11,084 nucleotides of DNA from Candidatus Bathyarchaeota archaeon (lineage in GTDB: Archaea; Thermoproteota; Bathyarchaeia; TCS64), in assembly GCA_030608725.1 (NCBI GenBank), contig JAUWDP010000013.1, positions 1-11,084 on the forward strand, in the 5' to 3' direction. A program made the translations under genes and the position numbers. Below the pieces are notes generated by a model. It saw only the letters and a list, made by a program, of their open reading frames with translations. It did not search any database and was not told the origin of the DNA. Positions 5,801-11,084 of this stretch are shown here, in pieces. Position 1 is the stretch's first letter. Every line of letters starts with the position of its first letter.

Positions 5801-8443
5801 GGAGAGGGAGTCGCTGAGCCTCCTGCTGGCGGAGAGCAGCTCCTCGCTGGGCTTCGTGCCCACGACGAGGCTGTCCCTGAACTGCTTGGGCGCCCTCGAC
5901 CTCCCCATGAGCCTCAGGGCACTCTCGGCGACACTGAGGGCCTTCTCGGCTGAGTCGAACGCGGGCTCATCGCCGGTGAAGTAGGATCTCAGGAGCCTCC
6001 GGGCGTCCTCACGCTCGTCTGCCAGCCTCCGTTCGAGCTCGACCAGCTTCTTGGCGGCCCTGAGATCGTCCAGGATGCCCTCCGGGATGCTCCCGTCTCT
6101 GCGGGTCTTTGCGACTGTGCCCCGCATGCTGTAGTAGCTTGGCATGAAGTGTCTGAACACGGAGCCTCCGGATCCCTCGAAGAAGGCTATCAGGCCATCA
6201 AGGTCGAGTGTCAGGAGGTCGTCGCTGTACTCCTTGAGCGTCTCCCGGAGCTCGGCTCTTCGAGCGTGGTCCGCCTTCAGCCTCTCCAGGAGCCCCTTGG
6301 CCTGCCTCAGCCTGTGCGCGTCCAGCCAAGCCCTCTCCGGCTTGTCCCCTTCCTCGCAGAGCTTGGCGAGGTCTGCTATCTGGCGCACCTTCTCGATGGT
6401 CTCGACGTCCCCCTTCAGGCCTAGGAGGCCCTTCAGCTGTTCAGCGTCGGATTTCCACCTCCAGACGTCCCCTGGGAGCCTTCGGATGTAGTCGCCGAAC
6501 TCCCCCATCTGCTTGAGGAGCCCCCCGTCGCCTTTCCTCGTCCGTGCCAGGAGCTCCTTCAGGCTGGACCACTCAACTTCCACCCGCTCGGCAGTTCCCA
6601 TGGGGAGCGCGAGGAGCCTGCTGTCGTAGTGCCTCTCCAGCCCCCTCCTCGAGGTCCAGTACCTCTCCCAGTCCCCCCGGTGCTCACGCGCCATCTTCCG
6701 CATGGCCTTGAGGTCGACGTCGTCGAACCACGTGGAGGGGGGCCTGGGCGTGGCGTCGATGATCTCGGAAAGCCTCTGGAGCCTCTCGAACTCCTCCTGT
6801 GCACTCGGCGTGGGGAATCCAAGGGCCTCAGTGTAGTCCCTTGTATCCCTCTCGATGGACTGTAAGATCGTAAGGGCGCCGTCCAGTCTGGAGATCCATC
6901 CAGATCGGGTCTCCGGGGTAAACCTGGCCTCCCTGCAGCCCTTCCACGGGAACCCGTCCCCCTCCTCCACCACCGCCCAGGAGTTGGCCAGCCTCCGGAA
7001 GCTCTCCTCGAGCTGGAAGAACCTCCTCTGGTCGAGCCCCTCCAGGTGGGGGTACTCGGAGGGGATGAAGGGAGACTCCTCGACCCTGGCGAGGCGCCCC
7101 AGGAGCTGGAACGCGGAGAGGTCGATGGGACTGCGGACCCTGTGGAGGGCGCTGACGTAGATGTTGAGCTGGTTCCTCCTCATGATTAGGCGGTCCAGCT
7201 CCTCGTCGGTGAGCCCCTTCCTCGTCCGCAGGTGTTCATCCAGCGACCTCTTGAGCTCGGCGACGACCTCCCTCTTGTTGGCCTTGTGGCTGTGGAGCTC
7301 CAGGCAGAAGTCGTCTAGGTTCCGGGCCTTCAGCCTGTTGTAGACCACCTCGAGGGCCGCCATCTTCTCGGAGACGAAGAGGACGCTCTTCCCGTGGGCT
7401 ATGAACTCGGAGATCATGTTGGCGATGGTCTGGCTCTTCCCGGTGCCCGGGGGACCGTGCATCACGAAGCTCTGACCGTTGAGGGCGTACTGGATGCAGA
7501 GCTGCTGGCTGCTGTCGGCGTCCAGGACCTGGAACGTGGACTTGGGGTCCACGACGGTGTCGAGGTCAGCCTCGGAGGGGAGCCCATTCTTCACGATGGG
7601 CGGAGGGGCGACCCCCGCGAGGGCCGAGATGACCGGATGCTTGGCTACCAGCTCGGCGTTCTCGTTGAGGTCCTGGTACATGACGAGCTTGTGGAACGAG
7701 AAGAGACCCATCTGGACCCTGAGGTCCACATTCCAACCCAGAGACTCCACGGCCTTCTGGACGACCTCCAGGTATTGGTAGATGCCCTGCTCGTCGAAGT
7801 CGGGGAGCGGGGGGAGGCTCAGCTTGTGGTCGTTCTCCAGCATGAGCCTGAGGGCGGGGTTGAGGATGGCCTCGTCCTCCACGGCGGGGACCTCGATCCT
7901 GTAGAGGTCCCTGGAGCTCTTCCGGGTTATCTCCACGGGGGTGAGGACGATGGGGGACCTGACAGGCTGCCTAGTCTTCGCCTCGGTCCAGTCGAGCATC
8001 CCGAAGGTCACGTAGAGGATCCGGGTACCCCTCTCCCTGTACTCCGAGGCGGAGCGCCTGACCAGGTTCCTTAGGATGCGCTCCAGCTGGGCGGGCTCCA
8101 TCTCGACCGGGACGACCTGGGTCCTCTTGGGTTTCTTCTTCCTGCCGGAGTTTGGTTGATCGTCTGATGGGGGCTGCCAGATCTCCCAGTGCCTGTCCTT
8201 GATGACGAGCCTCTCGAAGATGGCGTCCATCCCGGGACGCGAGAACTCGAGGTTGGAGCTCCTAGTGGGCCTGAAGTAGATGAGCCTGTTGCGCCTGCTG
8301 AGGTCGATGAGTTTTGTCTTCCAGTCGTCGACCCGCCTCATCGCCTTTGCCAGAGAAGCTGCGTTCAGAACCTTCTGCCCCCTATACACTTTAAATATGA
8401 GCCTTCCGAGGAATAAGAGCTTTTTTCCAATTTTTTTTCCCAT
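2822..8443 (-). CDS. Giant DUF4011 - SF1 helicase - Vsr-like endonuclease - DUF3320 protein
   Basis: An intact frame of 1873 codons. Domains in order: DUF4011 start (residues 35-60, WKTKLIDLSRRNRLIYF), SF1 ATPase Walker A GPPGTGKS (330-337), a long helical, charge-rich insertion (about 390-1180), Walker B DEAS (1247-1250), motif III GDPKQLPPT (1271-1279), WHYRS (1321-1325), motif V ENVQGDERD (1444-1452) and motif VI RRLNVAVTRAR (1482-1492). Next come a Vsr/MTES_1575-like nuclease domain (about 1545-1630; D1574, CDGD 1592-1595, RDRDRLR, GWKIHRIWS), a low-complexity acidic linker (1650-1680) and a DUF3320-like end (about 1804-1862). The family is UPF1-like, so ATP-driven 5'-3' movement on nucleic acid is expected. 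Similar single genes are predicted phage-defence proteins in bacteria (Hhe-like, from memory). The glutamate usual before CDG is Met1591. Composition resembles the neighbours except for the AT-rich first 35 codons. The start is ATG 8443 (GGTG upstream) or possibly ATG 8341. Confidence 0.9.
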   Translation of the reverse strand: MGKKIGKKLLFLGRLIFKVYRGQKVLNAASLAKAMRRVDDWKTKLIDLSRRNRLIYFRPTRSSNLEFSRPGMDAIFERLVIKDRHWEIWQPPSDDQPNSGRKKKPKRTQVVPVEMEPAQLERILRNLVRRSASEYRERGTRILYVTFGMLDWTEAKTRQPVRSPIVLTPVEITRKSSRDLYRIEVPAVEDEAILNPALRLMLENDHKLSLPPLPDFDEQGIYQYLEVVQKAVESLGWNVDLRVQMGLFSFHKLVMYQDLNENAELVAKHPVISALAGVAPPPIVKNGLPSEADLDTVVDPKSTFQVLDADSSQQLCIQYALNGQSFVMHGPPGTGKSQTIANMISEFIAHGKSVLFVSEKMAALEVVYNRLKARNLDDFCLELHSHKANKREVVAELKRSLDEHLRTRKGLTDEELDRLIMRRNQLNIYVSALHRVRSPIDLSAFQLLGRLARVEESPFIPSEYPHLEGLDQRRFFQLEESFRRLANSWAVVEEGDGFPWKGCREARFTPETRSGWISRLDGALTILQSIERDTRDYTEALGFPTPSAQEEFERLQRLSEIIDATPRPPSTWFDDVDLKAMRKMAREHRGDWERYWTSRRGLERHYDSRLLALPMGTAERVEVEWSSLKELLARTRKGDGGLLKQMGEFGDYIRRLPGDVWRWKSDAEQLKGLLGLKGDVETIEKVRQIADLAKLCEEGDKPERAWLDAHRLRQAKGLLERLKADHARRAELRETLKEYSDDLLTLDLDGLIAFFEGSGGSVFRHFMPSYYSMRGTVAKTRRDGSIPEGILDDLRAAKKLVELERRLADEREDARRLLRSYFTGDEPAFDSAEKALSVAESALRLMGRSRAPKQFRDSLVVGTKPSEELLSASRRLSDSLSPWINRSRRLTRLVPQRRMPATGKPMQRSTLEEVADWARQVDERLASLSRVSAEALATRRGEHPGGFDELLKDLKRVEELQRFEARVEELSPSLRSHFGGLYRGILTDWGSVLGAVDWTEGLLRVLTNGVSGQLKRAVSEGGPALPAVPRVGERMEQLDGHIAELNSRFDSPLWPDSRRRPALGDVHAGVRELRDRLDDLQTWVDYNDMNASLREAGFGKFLDETLEQGVSREQLVNVFQKAMYQGLLDRVFDVDPALSTFRGKDHEQLISDFGKLDRKFIKLSASRVIENANEQKPTGVFVQAPDSEITILMREAAKKRRHMPLRHLFERIPSLIRRLKPCLMMSPISVSQFLIPGGLHFDLVVFDEASQIYSEDAVGSIYRGSQLVVAGDPKQLPPTPFFRYTVNEDFDWDEDKYEFDVFDSVLDECMSIGLPVKMLRWHYRSKHDSLISFSNDRFYDGRLVLFPASRMGAEDLGLEFVHVKDGVYDRGGRRNNVREAEVVTDLVFDHIARHPEKTLGVVTFSIAQMNTVQDTVEERLRDRPEFEDFFQEDRLNGFFVKNLENVQGDERDVMIFSVGYGYDGNGRITMNFGPLNKQGGERRLNVAVTRAREKVVLVSSIRHGDIKTESTRAQGVHALHHYLRYAERRPKELEAGKPTDLGYASALEEDVAEEVERLGYKAVPSVGSSSFRVDIGVVDPVDPGRFMLGIMCDGDTYRDAAMARDRDRLRTQVLGNLGWKIHRIWSPDWVQRRKTEVKKLERALRKAEDVQQAAKVEKPAEAEVEMVVETGKVAEASGKGLPEVTPYRFAKLEPKFLFSRYSSEHRQRYLERYHSEVRRLLPGLVRVEGPIHVEQAFRRMNDAFRLKRATQPFREAFQEEVRRVTRGSPINLRRSFLWPGSGGTVSVRVPVEGVRESFRSIEHIPVEEMRRAMVLVAGHSLGIGEETLVYETARLLGFKRRSDNISSTLRRVCVDLKRAGRITVSDDDVSLNY
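8391..8398 (-). promoter_or_regulatory. Possible internal TATA box for the giant helicase gene
   Basis: The minus strand reads ATATTTAA within CATATTTAAAGTG, a good archaeal TATA match, but it lies inside the first 20 codons of the longest reading frame. A start near 8368 would give a leader of about 26 bases to the in-frame ATG at 8341, which is where DUF4011 similarity begins. It could also be chance in an AT-rich stretch. Confidence 0.3.
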
Positions 8444-8465
8444 TAAACACCATTATTGAAGGAGG

Positions 8466-8479
8466 AAAAAGGAAAAAAA
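8466..8479 (-). terminator. T-rich tract, candidate terminator for thiL
   Basis: Reading on the minus strand, seven T's, CC and five T's lie about 70-80 bases past the thiL stop. Archaeal RNA polymerase can stop on such T-runs without a hairpin. If it works, a helicase promoter upstream of it (the TTTTTACA at about 8513-8520) would have to transcribe through it. Confidence 0.35.
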
Positions 8480-8547
8480 TGCTCTGAAGACTCGCTGGAC
8501 GCGATTAAACGTGTAAAAATGGCTTCTGGGTTGATGGGGGATTTATT

Positions 8548-9540
8548 TCAGCCCTTAAAGTGGTCCCAGCCCCCTCTCTCGATGGGCCTGGAGACCCCGT
8601 CTTCCACGAGGATTATCTCCTTCTCCTCGGTTACTTTCCCTATCTTGATGAGTGTGCAGCCCACTTTCATGAGGGCGTCCCTGGCTTTCCCCAGTTTCTC
8701 AGGGCTCACCGTGAACACGAGCTCGTACTCCTCGCCTCCGTAGAGAGCGAGCACCCCGGTGTCGAGGTCGTTGTGCTCCGCGAATCTTCGGGCGTTCTGG
8801 GAGATGGGGAGCTCGGTTATTCTGAATCCGAGGCCGCTGCTCCTTGAGAGGTCGTAGAGGCTCCTGGCGAGGCCGTCGCTGGAGTCGATGGAGGACGTCG
8901 CGGCGCCAGCCTCGGCCAGCGCTACTCCCTCCTCGATGCGCGCCCGGGGAGCGTAGACCGATCTTAGGATGGGCTCCTCGGCCTCCTTTGGGGCCTCGTA
9001 TCCCTCCAGGAGCATCTTGAACGCGGCGGCCGTGTCACCGAAGTATCCGGTGGTCGCCAGAACGTCACCGGGTTCGGCCCCCTCGCGCTTGATGAGCGCC
9101 CCCTCGTCGGCGACTCCAATGGCGACCCCGCTGATTATGATGTCGCCGGCCTCGTTGGTGTCCCCCCCGATTACATACCCGCCGTACTCCCGCGCCCCCT
9201 CCTCGAAGCCCCTCGCGAGCTCCTCGACGGCTTCGACGGGGATGTCCCTGGGGAGGGCCAGGTTGGAGAGGAACGCCGTGGGGCGGACCCCTTTGGCGCC
9301 GAGGTCGCTGAAGTTCATGACGACGGCCTTCCGGGCGGCCTGGCGGTGGGTCATCCCCTCTGGGACGTCTGTGCTCCAGACGAGCATGTCTGTGTTGAGG
9401 ACGACGGCCCTCCCGTCGCCGAGGCTGATGGCCATGACGTCGTCCCAGAAGGGGATGGGCATCCCCGGCATCGGCGTGATGTGCTTGAGCATTATCTCGA
9501 TGATCCCCCGCTCCCCTATGTCGCCCGCGGATGACAGCAT
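8548..9540 (-). CDS. thiL: Thiamine-monophosphate kinase
   Basis: ThiL phosphorylates thiamine monophosphate with ATP to make thiamine diphosphate, the active cofactor, in the cytoplasm. The protein of about 330 residues shows the conserved acidic metal/phosphate sites of the family in order: DDVMAI (33-38), NTDMLV (49-54), FSDLGAKG (77-84), GGDTNEAG (125-132), DSSDGLA (219-225), GGEEYELVF (268-276) and a C-terminal GWDHF. Length is normal. I place the start at ATG 9540 because GGTGA lies just upstream. GTG 9546 is in frame but sits inside that GGTGA and would add two residues. No other thiamine genes or TPP riboswitch are visible nearby. It diverges from the CoA-transferase gene and is followed, 104 bases on, by the giant helicase gene on the same strand. 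Confidence 0.95.
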   Translation of the reverse strand: MLSSAGDIGERGIIEIMLKHITPMPGMPIPFWDDVMAISLGDGRAVVLNTDMLVWSTDVPEGMTHRQAARKAVVMNFSDLGAKGVRPTAFLSNLALPRDIPVEAVEELARGFEEGAREYGGYVIGGDTNEAGDIIISGVAIGVADEGALIKREGAEPGDVLATTGYFGDTAAAFKMLLEGYEAPKEAEEPILRSVYAPRARIEEGVALAEAGAATSSIDSSDGLARSLYDLSRSSGLGFRITELPISQNARRFAEHNDLDTGVLALYGGEEYELVFTVSPEKLGKARDALMKVGCTLIKIGKVTEEKEIILVEDGVSRPIERGGWDHFKG

Positions 9541-9573
9541 GTTCACCGTGTATCATGGGGGCGGATGGACGTG

Positions 9574-9645
9574 AAAACGTTTACTCGTGGGGGGCCTCGG
9601 AAAAACGTATTATATGTCCTCTGGTTCACTAACAAGATACGTTTT
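9574..9645. repeat. Three AAAACGT(A/T)T-type motifs in the thiL / CoA-transferase gap
   Basis: AAAACGTTT (9574-9582, containing the palindrome AAACGTTT), AAAACGTAT (9602-9610) and ATACGTTTT (9637-9645) lie in the divergent promoter region. The last two form a perfect nine-base inverted repeat separated by 26 bases. The middle copy touches the TATA box and the last lies just before the CoA-transferase ribosome-binding site. These placements would suit an operator, but no regulator gene is present in the window. Confidence 0.4.
9608..9616. promoter_or_regulatory. Near-symmetric TATA element between divergent thiL and CoA-transferase genes
   Basis: TATTATATG on the plus strand lies about 45 bases before the CoA-transferase ATG, giving a leader of about 20 bases. 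Read on the minus strand as CATATAATA it sits about 70 bases before the thiL start. One element could serve both directions. The plus-strand assignment is the stronger of the two. Confidence 0.5.
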
Positions 9646-9657
9646 GAGGTGTCTGCG

Positions 9658-10809
9658 ATGGAGATTCTAGACGATATCAGGGTGCTGGACCTCTGCCACG
9701 TCTGGTTCGGCCCGTGGAGCACGATGATGCTCGCTGACATGGGGGCGGAGGTCATCCGGATCGAGCCGCCGTGGGGTGCTATAGACCGGGCGGCGGAGGG
9801 GGCTCTCTTCGGGGGCTCCAGTTACACGTTCCACCATCTGAACCTCGGCAAGAAGGACCTGACCCTCAACCTGAAGGAGCCCGAGGGGCTGAAGGTCTTC
9901 AAGGAGCTCCTCAAGGTCTCGGACGTGGTGGCCCAGAACTTCAGCCCGGGGACCATGGAGAGGCTGGGCCTCGGCTACGACGTCCTCAAGGAGGTCAACC
10001 CGAAGATCATATACGCCGCCCTCTCGGGCTTCGGCCAGACCGGCCCCTACTCGAGCCGGGGGTCCTACGCCCCCATCGCGGAGGCGATGAGCGGCCACAC
10101 GCGGCTCACGGGGGACAGGCAGGACCCCGAGGGCCCACCCTTGGGGATGGCCCAAGCTTACGGGGATCTCGGGCCGGGCACCATGGCGGCGATGTCGATC
10201 CTTGCTGCTATCAGGTACAGGGACAGGACGGGGATAGGGCAGATGATCGACGTTGCCCAGTTCGACTGCATGGTGGCGTACAACACGGGTGTGACTGGAT
10301 ACCTGCTCTCGGGGATGAAGCCCTGGGAGATCAGGAAGAAGTATCCCATGGGCCGGGGGCGGGGGGGCATAATCCAAGCGGGGGACGGGGGGTGGATCCA
10401 CATCGCTGGCTTCAACCCGAGGGCCATCGACAGGATGAAGAAGTACCTAGACGTGGAGGAGGTCACCCGCGAGGTCATCGAGGAGAAGATAAAGGGCATG
10501 GGTCGGGACGAGGCGGTGGAGTTCTTCGTGGAGGCCGACATACCCGTGGCCCCCATCTACCACGTCGACGAGGTCGTGAAGGACCCCCACCTGGAGGCCA
10601 GGGATATGTTCGTCAAGTTGGAGCACCCGAAGGCCGGGGAGATAACTGTGATCAACTTCCCGGTGAAGTTTTCGGTGAGCCAGCCCGAGGTCAGGAGCGC
10701 TTCCCCTATAATCGGTCAGGATAGTAAGGAGGTGCTGATGGATGTGCTGGGGTACTCCGAGGAGAGGGTGATGGAGCTGGTGAGGGCGGGGGTCACCTCC
10801 CTCCCGTGA
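9658..10809 (+). CDS. Family III CoA-transferase (CaiB/BaiF/Frc type)
   Basis: These enzymes move CoA between carboxylic acids through enzyme-bound anhydride and thioester intermediates, in the cytoplasm. From the chosen start the 383-residue protein opens with IRVLDLCHVWFGPW and LADMGAEVIRIEPP (26-39). It continues with NLGKKDLTLNLKEPEG (62-77), NFSPGTMERLGLGYD (94-108) and SGFGQTGPY (123-131). Asp170 in AYGDLGPG aligns with the catalytic Asp169 of formyl-CoA transferase, and GIGQMIDVAQFD (192-203) follows. The C-terminal part has IPVAPIYHVDEVVKDPH (295-311). ATG 9658 is chosen because GAGGTG at 9646-9651 precedes it by six bases, a TATA box lies at 9608-9616 and family similarity starts here. 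The in-frame ATG at 9565 lies upstream of the TATA box. Substrates cannot be told from sequence; oxalate, carnitine, succinate/benzylsuccinate-type transfer and racemase relatives share this fold. No pathway partner is adjacent. Confidence 0.92.
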   Translation: MEILDDIRVLDLCHVWFGPWSTMMLADMGAEVIRIEPPWGAIDRAAEGALFGGSSYTFHHLNLGKKDLTLNLKEPEGLKVFKELLKVSDVVAQNFSPGTMERLGLGYDVLKEVNPKIIYAALSGFGQTGPYSSRGSYAPIAEAMSGHTRLTGDRQDPEGPPLGMAQAYGDLGPGTMAAMSILAAIRYRDRTGIGQMIDVAQFDCMVAYNTGVTGYLLSGMKPWEIRKKYPMGRGRGGIIQAGDGGWIHIAGFNPRAIDRMKKYLDVEEVTREVIEEKIKGMGRDEAVEFFVEADIPVAPIYHVDEVVKDPHLEARDMFVKLEHPKAGEITVINFPVKFSVSQPEVRSASPIIGQDSKEVLMDVLGYSEERVMELVRAGVTSLP

Positions 10810-10824
10810 GGCTCCACCGATTTT

Positions 10825-10833
10825 CTTATTTAG
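10825..10833 (+). promoter_or_regulatory. Candidate TATA box for tRNA-Thr
   Basis: CTTATTTAG is centred about 30 bases before the tRNA 5' end, in the 49-base gap after the CoA-transferase stop codon. A start a few bases before the tRNA is expected. Confidence 0.45.
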
Positions 10834-10858
10834 TGGCGTGTTTTCATATGGTTGCAGT

Positions 10859-10934
10859 GCCCCGGTAGCTCAGAGGCCAGAGCGGCAGCCTCGTAAGTTG
10901 TTGGCCGCGGGTTCAAATCCCGCCCGGGGCTCCA
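10859..10934 (+). tRNA. tRNA-Thr (anticodon CGT), CCA encoded
   Basis: The acceptor stem GCCCCGG pairs with CCGGGGC (10924-10930), followed by discriminator T and an encoded CCA. The D stem is GCTC/GAGC and the T arm is GCGGG-TTCAAAT-CCCGC. The anticodon loop CTCGTAA has CGT at 10892-10894, which reads ACG codons. There is no intron. The anticodon stem GCAGC/GTTGT contains two G-U pairs, so it is weak but complete. U at position 73 is, as I recall, common for archaeal threonine tRNAs. Confidence 0.95.
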
Positions 10935-11001
10935 TCCAGCTTCCATGGATTAACAAACTATCTGTACCGGGCAAGAAGTTCCTTTGAGGAGTGCTTAAAG
11001 A

Positions 11002-11010
11002 TTTAAATTT
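11002..11010 (+). promoter_or_regulatory. TATA box upstream of the right-edge gene
   Basis: TTTAAATTT sits about 33 bases before the ATG at 11039, which implies a transcript start within about ten bases of the ATG. The mRNA would be almost leaderless, in keeping with the absence of a ribosome-binding site there. Confidence 0.5.
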
Positions 11011-11038
11011 TAGGCTCCTCTTACTAGACCGTTGTTGA

Positions 11039-11084
11039 ATGGAACTCAAAGAGTTCAAGCCAAGAGAGATCAGCCTATCCGAGG
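11039..11084 (+). CDS. Start of an unidentified protein-coding gene (cut by window edge)
   Basis: The first 15 codons read MELKEFKPREISLSE and remain open at the window end. ATG at 11039 is directly preceded by an in-frame TGA, so it cannot start further upstream. The TATA box at 11002-11010 fits a near-leaderless transcript. Too little protein is visible to name a family. Confidence 0.5.
   Translation, partial: MELKEFKPREISLSE

Noticed and set aside
7394..8074. 226-codon plus-strand frame opposite the helicase Walker A region
   Set aside because: It has low-complexity composition typical of antisense in GC-rich DNA, and the opposite strand encodes conserved motifs.
2809..8547. Integrated element bounded by tRNA-Asn and a repeated tRNA end
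   Set aside because: I saw no copy of the tRNA 3' end upstream of the helicase gene. Composition matches the neighbours and there is no integrase.
8456..8743. Plus-strand frame with GGAGG nearby, starting TTG in the thiL/helicase gap
   Set aside because: Most of it is antisense to conserved ThiL C-terminal sequence, and the product resembles nothing.
9565..9657. 31-residue N-terminal extension of the CoA-transferase
   Set aside because: The ATG at 9565 lies upstream of the TATA box. Family similarity and a good GAGGTG begin at ATG 9658.
9667..10724. Long overlapping frames on both strands within the CoA-transferase gene
   Set aside because: They are Gly/Arg/Pro-rich shadow frames of the GC-rich gene with no recognisable family.
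10870..11058. 62-codon minus-strand frame containing EPRAGFEPA
   Set aside because: It is the antisense of tRNA-Thr and the following promoter gap, with no ribosome-binding site or family resemblance.
1..11084. CRISPR array, insertion sequence or long direct repeats
   Set aside because: Reading through, I found no regularly spaced repeats, transposase motifs or long duplicated segments.

Overview
The window reads as archaeal, probably from a GC-rich member of the TACK superphylum. Bathyarchaeia-like is my best guess from protein style alone and is not proven. The support is an Alba chromatin protein, an archaeal-type AspRS, a Pth2-type peptidyl-tRNA hydrolase, a zinc-ribbon/KH NusA-like protein, two intron-less tRNAs with an encoded CCA, and TATA-like boxes at archaeal distances from starts. 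Nearly all the sequence is coding; the gaps are AT-rich and hold the promoters. No gene-free stretch exceeds about 300 bases.

Layout. Bases 1-2520 are a minus-strand information-processing block, read right to left: alba, the NusA-like KH protein, aspS (own promoter) and pth2, which overlaps the aspS stop codon and runs off the left edge. A short divergent gap (2521-2731) separates alba from tRNA-Asn(GTT) on the plus strand. Bases 2822-8443 are one very large minus-strand gene of about 1873 codons. It encodes a DUF4011 - SF1 helicase - Vsr-like endonuclease - DUF3320 protein whose last codons converge on the tRNA. Upstream of it lies thiL (minus). thiL is divergent from a family III CoA-transferase gene (plus), with one shared TATA-containing gap carrying repeated ACGT-centred motifs. 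tRNA-Thr(CGT) and the first 15 codons of an unidentified gene close the window.

Function. aspS, pth2, both tRNAs and the KH protein belong to translation or transcription. thiL makes the cofactor thiamine diphosphate, and the CoA-transferase serves an unknown acyl-CoA step. The giant helicase-nuclease is the unusual item. Its architecture matches single-gene antiviral candidates known from bacteria (DUF4011-helicase-Vsr, 'Hhe'-like), but it sits alone among housekeeping genes. Its nuclease motif departs from the usual family pattern, so whether it is a defence nuclease, a domesticated helicase or something else is the main open question.
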